Assembly: GCF_010686765.1 (NCBI RefSeq)
Contig: NZ_JAAGWF010000008.1
Coordinates: forward strand, 62,001-126,000
Origin: Geodermatophilus sabuli
GTDB lineage: Bacteria; Actinomycetota; Actinomycetes; Mycobacteriales; Geodermatophilaceae
Length of the DNA stretch: 64,000 nt
Reading direction: 5' to 3'
Shown here: piece after piece, positions 42,179-52,012 of the stretch
How positions within the stretch are numbered: position 1 is the first letter of the stretch
Layout: every line of letters begins with the position of its first letter
Translations under genes and position numbers: made by a program
Notes under the pieces: generated by a model
The model's input: only the letters and a program-made list of their open reading frames with translations
Databases searched by the model: none
Told to the model about the DNA's origin: nothing

Positions 42179-42982
42179 GTGCCGTCTGCGACGATCACCG
42201 ACCCGGACGACGAGCGGGTGGCCGACTTCCGCGACCTCAAGGCCGGCGACCGCCGCCCGGGGACCGAGCGGGGGACCGGCCCGGTGATCGTCGAGGGGGC
42301 GCCGGCGGTCGAGCGGCTGCTGGCCTCCGGATACCGGGTGCGGGCGGTGTTCGGGGTGCCGGGCCGGGTGGCGGCCCTGGACCTGCCCGACGGGGTCCCG
42401 GCCTACGAGGCGGACAAGTGGGTGCTCTCGGAGGTCATCGGCTTCCGCCTGACCCGCGGGGTGCTGGCGTCGGCCGACCGCCGTCCCCCCGAGGACGTCG
42501 ACGCCCTGCTGGCCGGACCGGACCGGGCCGCGCCCCGGCGGCTGGCGGTGCTCGAGGGGCTCAACGACGCGGAGAACCTCGGGTCGATCGCCCGGTCCGC
42601 GGTCGCCCTCGGGGTCGACGGGCTGCTCCTGGACCCCCGGTGCGCCGATCCGCTCTACCGGCGCTCGGTGCGGGTCTCGATGGGGCACGTGCTGTCCCTG
42701 CCGTTCGCCGTCCTCCCCGACTGGCCGGCGGGGCTCGAGCGACTGCGCCAGGCCGGCTACCTGACCGTCGCCCTCACCCCCGCGCCGGACGCGGTCGACC
42801 TGGCCGACGTCGACGCCCGGAGCCACCCGCGCACCGCGGTGCTGCTCGGCGCGGAGGGGCCGGGACTCACCCGGGAGGCGCAGCAGGCGGCCCGGGTGCG
42901 GGCCCGGATCCCCATGCGCGACGGGGTGGACTCCCTCGGCGTCGCGGCCGCAGCTGCAGTGGCCTTCGCGACCCTGCGCTGA
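42179..42982 (+). CDS. TrmH/SpoU-family RNA 2'-O-methyltransferase
   Basis: A 267-residue SPOUT methyltransferase. The N-terminal VIVEGAPAVERLLASGY segment is a substrate-binding (L30e-like) domain. The knotted catalytic domain has motif 1 LNDAENLGSIARSAVALG, motif 2 LLGAEGPGLT and motif 3 IPMRDGVDSLGVAAAAAV. It methylates ribose of rRNA or tRNA using SAM; the target nucleotide cannot be inferred. GTG at 42179 follows GGGAGGATCTCC. It is convergent with the split phosphotransferase genes. Confidence 0.93.
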   Translation: MPSATITDPDDERVADFRDLKAGDRRPGTERGTGPVIVEGAPAVERLLASGYRVRAVFGVPGRVAALDLPDGVPAYEADKWVLSEVIGFRLTRGVLASADRRPPEDVDALLAGPDRAAPRRLAVLEGLNDAENLGSIARSAVALGVDGLLLDPRCADPLYRRSVRVSMGHVLSLPFAVLPDWPAGLERLRQAGYLTVALTPAPDAVDLADVDARSHPRTAVLLGAEGPGLTREAQQAARVRARIPMRDGVDSLGVAAAAAVAFATLR

Positions 42983-42995
42983 CCCGGCCCCGGCC

Positions 42996-43823
42996 TCAAC
43001 GGGCCGGCAGCCGGACCGGCCGGCGCTGCAGGAGGGACAGCCCGTCCGGGGTCCAGGCCCACTCCACGTCCGACGGGCCGCCGAAGACCTCGTCGCACCG
43101 GCGCGCGAGGTCGGCCAGGGCGGTCAGCTCCGCCGTCCCCAGGCAGGGGCGGCCGGCCCGCTCCGCCGCGACCTCGACCACCAGGGTGCCGCCCCCGGGC
43201 CGCGCCACGACGGCGCGGTCCTTGCGTCCGACCACCCGGTCCAGCAGCCGGCCGTCGGGGTCCAGCCGGAACCGGTCCGGGACGACGAGCCCCTCGCCGA
43301 CGACCGTGCCCAGGCCCCAGGCGGCCTCGACCACCAGCTCGTCGGCGCCGCTGACCGGGTGCCGCGAGAACAGCACGCCGGCCGCGACGGGGTCCACCAG
43401 GTGCTGCAGCACCACGCCGCACCTCGGTGGGCGGGAGACGCCCCAGGACCGGCGGTAGGCCAGCGCCGACGGCGAGTGCGCCGAGGCACCGACCCGGGCG
43501 ACCGCCTGCGCCACGGCGTCGGGCTCGGTGACGTTGAGGACGGTGAGGTGCTGCCCGGCGAAGCTCGTGCGGGCGCCGTCCTCGCCGACCACCGACGAGC
43601 GCACCGCCAGCGGCGCGGGCAGCGCGCGGGCGAGGGCGCGGACCGCCTCCACGGCGGCCGGGGCGTCACCGTCCCGCATGGTGCCGGCCACCAGCTCGGC
43701 CGGCAGCGCCATCCCGGCGGGCACGGGGAGGGAGTGGCGGGCCGCGATGCCGAGTGCCACCGCCTTGCCGCCGTACTCCTCCGCGTCGTGCACGTCGGCG
43801 AGGGGGCACGGGCCCCGGCTCAC
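42996..43823 (-). CDS. PEP-synthase-type ATP-binding subunit (split phosphotransferase, part B)
   Basis: A 275-residue stand-alone PPDK_N/PEP-synthase ATP-grasp domain. Visible are GGKAVALGIAARHSLPVPAG at the N-terminus, LAVRSSVVGEDGARTSFAGQ, VVLQHLVDPVAAGVLFSRHP, ELVVEAAWGLGTVVGEG, and VEWAWTPDGLSLLQRRPV at the end: a complete nucleotide-binding domain. It has no swivelling His domain and no PEP/pyruvate barrel. The GTG start overlaps the TGA of the His-domain gene by four bases, so the two proteins are made together. The closest known layout is phenylphosphate synthase, where one subunit matches the ATP-binding part of PEP synthase and another the His part. Confidence 0.88.
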   Translation of the reverse strand: MSRGPCPLADVHDAEEYGGKAVALGIAARHSLPVPAGMALPAELVAGTMRDGDAPAAVEAVRALARALPAPLAVRSSVVGEDGARTSFAGQHLTVLNVTEPDAVAQAVARVGASAHSPSALAYRRSWGVSRPPRCGVVLQHLVDPVAAGVLFSRHPVSGADELVVEAAWGLGTVVGEGLVVPDRFRLDPDGRLLDRVVGRKDRAVVARPGGGTLVVEVAAERAGRPCLGTAELTALADLARRCDEVFGGPSDVEWAWTPDGLSLLQRRPVRLPAR

Positions 43824-45559
43824 AGCAGCGTGACGGCGCCGGTGGCCCCGTCGACGCGCACCCACGCGCCGTCGGGGACGAGCAGGGTCGCGTCCTGGCA
43901 CCCGACGACCGCGGGGACGCCGAACTCCCGGGCCACGATGGCGGCGTGGGAGAGCAGCCCCCCGCGGTCGGTCACGATCGCGCCGAGGCGGGGGAGCACC
44001 AGGTTGAACGCCGGGCCGGTGACCGTGGTGACCAGGACGTCGCCGGGCTGGACGCGGCCGAGCTCCGAGCTGCCGGCCAGCACGCGGGCGGTCCCCTCGT
44101 AGCTGCCCGCGCTGACACCCAGGCCGTGCAGGGTCCGGTCTCCCGGGGGCCGGCCGGCGTCCCGCAGCATCGCGGTGATCGCGAACCCCATGGCCTCGTG
44201 GACCCGCGCCGCCGCGGGCGGGAGCCAGCTGGCGGGCGTGTGGTGGGACGGCGCCCCGAACGCGGCCGGCATGTCCCGGTAGGTCGCCGTCCGCCGCCAG
44301 TGGGCCCGCCGGGCGACTTCGTCCCGCGTGGGGCCCTCGGCGTCCAGGAGCAGCAGCCGCAGTTCGTCCGGCGCGAGGTCGACCGCGTCCTCCGGGTCCT
44401 CGAGCACGCCGTGCTGGTGCAGCCGGTGGCCGGCCTCCAGGACCGCCGTCCGCGTGACGCTGCCCAGCAGCCGGTCGGCGTGGACGCTGCGCTCCTCCCG
44501 CAGCCGGTAGACCAGCCGGGCCTCGGCCAGCAGGTCGTCGAACTCGGCTCGCGCCCCCGGGGGCACGGCCGCCCGGACCCGCGCGGTCGCCGCCGCCGCG
44601 GCGTCGGCGGCGTCGGTGGCGCCTGCGTCCCCGGATCGCAGCGCCGCACGCAGCCGCGCCAGCACCAGCCCGGGTGCCTCGAGCGAGCCGGGCTCGGCGA
44701 CGACGTCCTGCCCGTCCACGGGCAGGGCCGCCAGGGCCGTCAGGTAGCGGCCGGCGTGGGTCCCCACCGGCTCCGGCGAGCCGAGCAGGCGGCTCAGCGT
44801 CTCCTCGGGCGGCAGCCACTCGTCGAGGACGGGCGCCAGCGAGTCGGCGTCGTCCTGGAGGGCGGCGACCAGGTCGGCCAGCTCGTCGGGGGCGCCCTCG
44901 GTCACCGGGCTGCTCCCGGCCAGGCAGGCGAGCACCTCGGCCGGGGACAGGCCCGTCCAGCGCACCGCGTGCACGACGAGGTCACCGACCGGCAGCAACG
45001 CGGCGGCGTCGTAGCGGTGGTGCTGGAAGAAGCCCTCGGTCAGCGCCTGCGCGCACCGGTCCAGGTGGGCGGCGAGCCCCGGGTCGTCGACCGTCCGCAC
45101 GTTCACCTCGGCGAGCGCGCGGTGCAGCGCCCGCAGTGCCGGGGCGACGACGGTGTCCCACTCCGCCAGGTCGGCCCGCCAGCGGCGCTCGGCGAGGGCG
45201 GTCTCGGCGGTGGCCATCCGCTCCCGCAGGGCCGGGTCCTCGGCGAGCAGCCGGCGGAACTCCTGCTCCGGCGGCGGGCCGCCGTCCTCGGGGCCCTGAC
45301 CGACGGTCCGGAGCCGCTGGTAGAGGAAGCCGCCGACGAGGGCGACGTCGTTGCTCTCGATCAGGCTGCCGTACCGCTCGTGGCTCTCGCGGAGGCCACG
45401 CATGAACGCGTCGGGGTACACAGCGGCGGTGAAGTGGCACAGCGGCCGGGGGACGTGACTGGAGTCGAGCACCCACGACCCCGGCCCGGGCGCCGACCAC
45501 CGGGGGCGCGGGCGCGTCGGGGCCGCGGTCGCACGGTGCTCGGACTCGACGTCGTCCAT
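43820..45559 (-). CDS. PEP-synthase-type phosphohistidine subunit (split phosphotransferase, part A)
   Basis: A 579-residue protein. The last 80 residues are the swivelling phosphohistidine domain, with VTDRGGLLSHAAIVAREFG and the catalytic His at about 538, then VPAVVGCQDAT. Residues about 25-460 are helical, begin WVLDSSHVPRPLCHFTAAVY, and resemble the substrate-handling middle region of PEP-synthase-like and rifampin-phosphotransferase-like enzymes. Neither an ATP-grasp domain nor the PEP/pyruvate barrel is present; the former is the next gene. ATG at 45559 follows GGGAGGCGAG. The inferred reaction is ATP-driven phosphorylation of a small hydroxylated molecule through phospho-His. The substrate is unknown. 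Confidence 0.85.
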   Translation of the reverse strand: MDDVESEHRATAAPTRPRPRWSAPGPGSWVLDSSHVPRPLCHFTAAVYPDAFMRGLRESHERYGSLIESNDVALVGGFLYQRLRTVGQGPEDGGPPPEQEFRRLLAEDPALRERMATAETALAERRWRADLAEWDTVVAPALRALHRALAEVNVRTVDDPGLAAHLDRCAQALTEGFFQHHRYDAAALLPVGDLVVHAVRWTGLSPAEVLACLAGSSPVTEGAPDELADLVAALQDDADSLAPVLDEWLPPEETLSRLLGSPEPVGTHAGRYLTALAALPVDGQDVVAEPGSLEAPGLVLARLRAALRSGDAGATDAADAAAAATARVRAAVPPGARAEFDDLLAEARLVYRLREERSVHADRLLGSVTRTAVLEAGHRLHQHGVLEDPEDAVDLAPDELRLLLLDAEGPTRDEVARRAHWRRTATYRDMPAAFGAPSHHTPASWLPPAAARVHEAMGFAITAMLRDAGRPPGDRTLHGLGVSAGSYEGTARVLAGSSELGRVQPGDVLVTTVTGPAFNLVLPRLGAIVTDRGGLLSHAAIVAREFGVPAVVGCQDATLLVPDGAWVRVDGATGAVTLL

Positions 45560-45585
45560 CTCGCCTCCCAGAAAGGTGGGACGGG

Positions 45586-45613
45586 AAGATATCGGTACGC
45601 GCCGTACCCACAA
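45586..45613 (-). promoter_or_regulatory. Promoter with palindromic operator in the spacer, for the split phosphotransferase genes
   Basis: On the minus strand a -35 TTGTGG (45613-45608), a 16-base spacer and a -10 TATCTT (45591-45586) stand 27 bases or more upstream of the ATG at 45559. A perfect palindrome GGTACGGCGCGTACC (45608-45594) occupies the spacer. A repressor, or a MerR-type spacer-binding activator, would fit this geometry. Confidence 0.6.
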
Positions 45614-45640
45614 CAGGGTCAGTGCCGCGCGATCCGGTCT

Positions 45641-45659
45641 TCCCCCACCGTTTGGGGGA
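45641..45659 (-). terminator. Hairpin terminator after the general-stress protein gene
   Basis: TCCCCCA (45641-45647) and TGGGGGA (45653-45659) form a 7-bp stem with a 5-base loop, nine bases past the stop codon of the gene at 45668-46141. It insulates the split phosphotransferase promoter. Confidence 0.65.
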
Positions 45660-45667
45660 CGCCGGAG

Positions 45668-46141
45668 TCAGCCGCGCAGCGAGAAGCGGGCGAGCAGGGT
45701 GCGGGCGTCCTCGGCGCGTGCCGGGTTGCACATGACGTCGTAGCGACCGGCGATGATCGCGCTGGTGCTGGTGAAGTCCCGCTTGCCGCGGGTGGCCGCG
45801 TACCCCATGGCGCCGAACAGGGCACCGAAGAGCAGTCCGACGAGCAGGCCGGTGAGCACCGAGCCGAGCCAGCTGCCGCCGTCGCCGGCGAAGATGCCCA
45901 GCAGCAGCCCCACGAACAGGCCCCACCAGGCGCCGCCGGCCGCACCTGCGGCGATCGCCCGGCCCCAGCTGAGCCGCCCGGTCACCCGCTCCACCTGCTT
46001 GAGGTCCGAGCCGATGATCGTGACGTTCTCGACCGGGAACCGCTCGTCCGACAGGTAGTCGACGGCGGCCTGGGCCTGCGCGTAGCTGTCGTAGGACCCG
46101 ACCTGCACGCCGCCGAGCGGCATGGACACCGACGCTGACAT
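45668..46141 (-). CDS. General-stress-protein-17M-like protein with membrane hairpin
   Basis: A 157-residue protein. The N-terminal QVGSYDSYAQAQAAVDYLSD and FPVENVTIIGSDL match the general-stress-protein 17M/YflT-like domain (DUF1269 type). Two Gly/Ala-rich hydrophobic helices (AIAAGAAGGAWWGLFVGLLL and a second near 95-115) follow, then a short soluble tail. ATG at 46141 has GGGTAGGGGG just upstream. Such proteins are induced by stress in other bacteria, but no biochemical role is known. Confidence 0.82.
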   Translation of the reverse strand: MSASVSMPLGGVQVGSYDSYAQAQAAVDYLSDERFPVENVTIIGSDLKQVERVTGRLSWGRAIAAGAAGGAWWGLFVGLLLGIFAGDGGSWLGSVLTGLLVGLLFGALFGAMGYAATRGKRDFTSTSAIIAGRYDVMCNPARAEDARTLLARFSLRG

Positions 46142-46198
46142 GAGCACCCCCTACCCGGACCATCCTGCCGGACACGTCGCCCCCGTCACAGGGGCAGC

Positions 46199-47140
46199 TC
46201 AGCGGTGCCGGCGGACCCCGAAGACGATGTCCTCCCAGGCCGGGATGCGGGCGCGGGGGTCCTCGTCGTCGCCGTCCCCGTCGCCGCCGGGGCGGCCGAG
46301 CACGACGGTGTCGTGCTCGGCGATGTCGTCGTCGAAGTCCGGGTCGGTCCGGCGCTCACCGGTCGACCCGGCGGACGGGGCGCCGGAGCGGCCGTCCAGT
46401 TCGCTTCCCGCGGCGCCGTCCTCGTCGGCCGCCAGCCGGGAGGAGGCCGGGGCCGCGACCCCGTCGTCGTCGGGGACCACGGCGACCGGCCGGCCGCGGT
46501 GCAGCGGCGGCGCGGGCAGGCCGCTGGGCACGTGGGGGACCACCCGGACCAGCCGGGTGCCCTCCGCGAAGTCGGTGGTGGCGGCGTCCACCGGGCTCAC
46601 GGTGCGGGCCGGGATGTCGTAGACCCAGCGCGTGACACCGGACTTGGCGCCGGCCTGCCACGCGGCCGTGACCTGCCAGGTGCCGTCGGCGGAACGGTGG
46701 GCGTCCCAGCGGACGGCGTCGAGGTCGGCCCCGAGCAGCCGCAGCCGCTCGGACATGAACTGCTGCAGCGGGACGGCGGGCGGGCCCTCGGAGAGTCGGA
46801 CCCGGGCCTCGCGGGCCTGCTCGGCGACCCGTTCCCGTTCCTGCAGCACCGGGTGGGCGAACCGCAGGATCCGCTCGACCGGGATGCCGGAGGAGGAGGC
46901 CACCTGCTCGGGGGTCTCCCCGGCCCGGATGCGCGCCTGGATGACCCGGGGTGGCAGCGTCGTGCCGATCTCGACGTCGATCTGACCCAGCCGGCGGGTG
47001 TCCCCGCGGGCGGCGGCGCGGAGGCGGTCGTCGACGGGCAGCTCGAAGCGCTCGCCCTCCTCGCCCGGCTCGGCGCCGTCGAGGGCGAGGATGAGGCTGC
47101 TCCCGTCGTCGGAGAGCGCCACGAGGCGCAGAGTGCGCAT
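46199..47140 (-). CDS. sepH: Septation protein SepH (DUF3071)
   Basis: A 313-residue protein with the SepH N-terminus MRTLRLVALSDDGSSLIL, an alpha-helical DNA-binding-like segment (TPEQVASSSGIPVERILRF, a helix-turn-helix) and WQVTAAWQAGAKSGVTRWVYD. The C-terminal 120 residues are acidic and disordered, ending in ARIPAWEDIVFGVRRHR, a conserved terminal motif. SepH binds FtsZ and promotes its assembly in Streptomyces and mycobacteria. The adjacent serC gene is also the neighbour in mycobacteria, as I recall. ATG at 47140 follows an AGGAGGTCGCCC sequence. Confidence 0.92.
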   Translation of the reverse strand: MRTLRLVALSDDGSSLILALDGAEPGEEGERFELPVDDRLRAAARGDTRRLGQIDVEIGTTLPPRVIQARIRAGETPEQVASSSGIPVERILRFAHPVLQERERVAEQAREARVRLSEGPPAVPLQQFMSERLRLLGADLDAVRWDAHRSADGTWQVTAAWQAGAKSGVTRWVYDIPARTVSPVDAATTDFAEGTRLVRVVPHVPSGLPAPPLHRGRPVAVVPDDDGVAAPASSRLAADEDGAAGSELDGRSGAPSAGSTGERRTDPDFDDDIAEHDTVVLGRPGGDGDGDDEDPRARIPAWEDIVFGVRRHR

Positions 47141-47280
47141 GGGCGACCTCCTGTGAACTGCACGCGTCCGTGCTGCACGGCCGGCTCGGGAGAGACAGCC
47201 GGTGCCCGAGGTTATCCGCGTCGCCGGGAGCGGGGTGGCAGGCACGCCCGGCGTGGCGCGCCCGGCCTGGGCCCTACCCG

Positions 47281-47368
47281 AGAGGGTCCCGCCGCAGTCT
47301 GCGAACGTGGGTGGCCCTCGTCGGGGTCCCGCCGCGAGCGTGCGAGCGGTGGGGGGCACGGGGGTCCT
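47281..47368. repeat. Palindrome-ended repeat, two copies (reverse orientation)
   Basis: Bases 47326-47358 are the exact reverse complement (33 of 33) of bases 21941-21973 in the tandem array 25 kb away. A diverged partial copy lies at 47281-47320. They sit directly after the serC stop codon, between serC and sepH on the same strand, a position suited to a terminator. Confidence 0.85.
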
Positions 47369-47369
47369 T

Positions 47370-49666
<2,297 letters not shown>

Positions 49667-49818
49667 CTCGCATGCTCCTCTGCGCGCGGGACTCGTGCGT
49701 CACCGAGACGGCGCACGACTGCGGCTCGACCCTAGGCGGTGCGTACCGGGCCAGCACAGGCGGGGCGCGGGGCGCCGAGCACGAGGGCCGCGCGCCGTCG
49801 CCGTCCGCCGGTGACAGC

Positions 49819-50475
49819 ATGGAGGCCGTGCCCGACCTCTCCCGCATGCGCAGGGACTACGACCGTCCGGGGCTCCGCGAGTCCGACCTGGCGCCCACCT
49901 GGGTCGAGCAGTTCGACCGCTGGTTCGGGGACGCCGTCGCAGCCGAGCTGCCCGAGCCCAACGCCGCCGTGGTGGCCACCGCCGACGCCGACGGCGCTCC
50001 GGACGCCCGCCTCGTCCTGGTGAAGGGGTACGACGAGTACGGGTTCGTCTTCGGCACCAGCTACGCCTCGGCGAAGGGCGCGCAGCTCGCGGTCAACCCG
50101 CGGGCGGCGCTGGTGTTCCCCTGGCAGGCCATCCAGCGTCAGGTGCGGGTGGCGGGGACGGTCGAGCGCGTCGGCGCCACCGCCTCCGACGGGCTGTGGG
50201 ACCCCCGCCCCCGCGGCGCGCAGCTGGCCGCCGCGGCCTCGGTGCAGTCGACCGTCGTCGACTCCCGGGAGGAGCTGGAGGACCGGCTGCGCCGGCTGGA
50301 CGCCGAGACCCCCGAGGGCCGGCTGCCCCGGCCGCCGGTGTGGGGCGGGTACCGGGTCGTCCCCGAGCGGGTGGAGTTCTGGCAGGGCGGCACCGACCGG
50401 CTGCACGACCGCATCCGGTTCCTCCGCGACGACCAGGAGGGCGGCGGCTGGATCGTGCAGCGGCTCGCGCCGTGA
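49819..50475 (+). CDS. pdxH: Pyridoxamine 5'-phosphate oxidase
   Basis: A 218-residue FMN-dependent oxidase. The start MRRDYDRPGLRESDLAPTWV is the classical PdxH N-terminus, followed by PDARLVLVKGYDEYGFVFGT, AALVFPWQAIQRQVRVAGTVE (FMN phosphate binding) and the C-terminal VERVEFWQGGTDRLHDRIRF, with RLHDR binding the substrate phosphate. It oxidises PNP/PMP to PLP. ATG at 49819, or GTG at 49828. It is divergent from citrate synthase and located near two PLP-linked genes, though no operon is formed. Confidence 0.95.
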   Translation: MEAVPDLSRMRRDYDRPGLRESDLAPTWVEQFDRWFGDAVAAELPEPNAAVVATADADGAPDARLVLVKGYDEYGFVFGTSYASAKGAQLAVNPRAALVFPWQAIQRQVRVAGTVERVGATASDGLWDPRPRGAQLAAAASVQSTVVDSREELEDRLRRLDAETPEGRLPRPPVWGGYRVVPERVEFWQGGTDRLHDRIRFLRDDQEGGGWIVQRLAP

Positions 50476-50581
50476 GCGAGCAGGGGGGTGAGCATCGCGG
50501 CGAGCGCCGGCGAGCGAGCAGCGGAGCGCCCCGCGCGAGCACTGCCGGGTCCTGTCCGTCGGGCCGCCGGCCGGGGACGTC

Positions 50582-51970
50582 GTGACCTCGCCGGTCGACC
50601 CGGTCGAGGGCGCCGGTCCCGTCGAGGAGCCGATGGAGGACCCCGCTGCCCCCCAGACCTCGCACGCTCGGCCCGGGTCCCTGCAGCAGGGCCTCGAGCG
50701 ACCGCGCCGGGCGTGGGCGATCGACACCACGCCGCTGCGCAACCCGCACTACCGGCGGCTGTTCTGGGGCGTCGCGGCGACGATGCTCGGCCAGCAGATG
50801 ACGCTGGTCGCCGTCCCGTACCAGGTCTTCGCGCTCACCGGCTCCTCGCTGCTGGTCGGCGTCACGTCGATGGTGGCGCTGGTGCCGCTGATCGTCTTCG
50901 GCCTGCTGGGCGGTGCGATCGCCGACTCCATGGACCGCCGTCGGCTGATGCTGGTGACCGGCATGGGGTCGGCGGTGACCAGCGCGCTGCTGGCCGGCCA
51001 GGCGCTGCTCCCCGGCGGCGGCAACCTGGTGGTGCTGTGGGTGCTCACCGCGTGCGTCTCCGGCTTCACCGCGGTCAACCAGCCCACCCGCAGCGCGGTC
51101 ATCCCGGCGCTGGTCGGCGCCCAGGGGGTCCCGGCGGCCAACGCGCTGGCGATGACCGTCCGACAGGTCGGCGTCATCGTCGGGCCGCTGCTGGCCGGCG
51201 TGCTCATCGCCGTCGGGGACCTGTTCGTCGCCTACACCGTCGACGCCCTGGGGTTCGTCGTCGCGGTCCTGCTCCTGCGCGGGCTGCCGAAGCTGCCGCC
51301 GGGCCGCGCGGCCGGGCCGTTGCGCCTGGGCGCGGCGATCCGGGGTGTGGGGGAGGGCTTCTCCTTCCTGCGCACCCAGCCGGTGCTGCTCATGACCTTC
51401 GTCGTCGACGTCATCGCGATGCTCTTCGCCTGGCCGCAGGCGGTCTTCCCCGAGCTGTCGGAGGGCCGCTTCGCCGACTCGCCCAACAGCCTGGGCTGGC
51501 TGTTCGCCGGCGTCTCCATCGGCGCGCTGCTCATGGGCCTCACCTCGGGCTGGGTGTCCCGCGTGGACCGGCAGGGCGCCGTCGTCATCGGCGCGATCGT
51601 GGTCTGGGGCGTGGCCATCATCGGCTTCGGGCTCGCCCCGTCGCTGTGGCTGGCGGTGCTGTGCCTGGCCGTCGCCGGCGCCGGCGACATGGTCAGCGCG
51701 GTGCTCCGCTCCTCGATGCTGCAGCTGGCCGCCCCGGAGGAGATGCGGGGCCGGATGCAGGGTGTCTTCCTCGTCGTCGTCGCCGGCGGACCCCGGCTGG
51801 GCGACCTGCGCGCCGGGGCGATCGCCAGCGCGGCGGGGGTCGGCGTGGCCATGGTGTCCGGCGGCGTGGTCGTCGTGGTGGCGATGGTGGTGGTGGCGCT
51901 GGTGGTGCCCTCGTTCTGGCTCTTCCGCGCCTCGCGCTCCTCCTACGCCACCGACCCCGTCACCGACTGA
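50582..51970 (+). CDS. MFS transporter (MFS_3/EntS-like) carrying a repeat-derived N-terminus
   Basis: A 462-residue transporter with about 12 TM segments. TM1 starts NPHYRRLFWGVAATMLGQQM; GGAIADSMDRRRLMLVTGMG is the 2-3 loop and APEEMRGRMQGVF the 10-11 loop, as in EntS-type exporters. GTG at 50582 or ATG at 50633 can start it; either way, residues of the N-terminal cytoplasmic tail are encoded by a copy of the dispersed repeat (50641-50697). Substrate unknown. Confidence 0.88.
   Translation: MTSPVDPVEGAGPVEEPMEDPAAPQTSHARPGSLQQGLERPRRAWAIDTTPLRNPHYRRLFWGVAATMLGQQMTLVAVPYQVFALTGSSLLVGVTSMVALVPLIVFGLLGGAIADSMDRRRLMLVTGMGSAVTSALLAGQALLPGGGNLVVLWVLTACVSGFTAVNQPTRSAVIPALVGAQGVPAANALAMTVRQVGVIVGPLLAGVLIAVGDLFVAYTVDALGFVVAVLLLRGLPKLPPGRAAGPLRLGAAIRGVGEGFSFLRTQPVLLMTFVVDVIAMLFAWPQAVFPELSEGRFADSPNSLGWLFAGVSIGALLMGLTSGWVSRVDRQGAVVIGAIVVWGVAIIGFGLAPSLWLAVLCLAVAGAGDMVSAVLRSSMLQLAAPEEMRGRMQGVFLVVVAGGPRLGDLRAGAIASAAGVGVAMVSGGVVVVVAMVVVALVVPSFWLFRASRSSYATDPVTD
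50641..50697. repeat. Dispersed repeat copy translated inside the MFS N-terminus
   Basis: CTGCCCCCCA, CTCGCACGCTCG, and GGGTCCCTGCAGCAGGG occur in the order and spacing of the array units at 21941 with a few substitutions. The copy lies in the coding frame between residues about 20 and 39 of the MFS protein, after both candidate start codons. It encodes a Pro/Ala/Gln-rich linker. Confidence 0.75.
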
Positions 51971-52006
51971 CCCCCCCGTGGCCCCGTCCAGGGGGGCAGG
52001 GGGGCC
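51971..52006. terminator. Possible bidirectional hairpin between MFS and UdgX genes
   Basis: GGCCCC (51980-51985) can pair with GGGGCC (52001-52006), and a C-run at 51971-51977 with G-runs further on. The stop codons of the two convergent genes are only 42 bp apart, so a shared terminator is expected here. The pairing is ambiguous. Confidence 0.4.
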
Positions 52007-52012
52007 GTTCTC

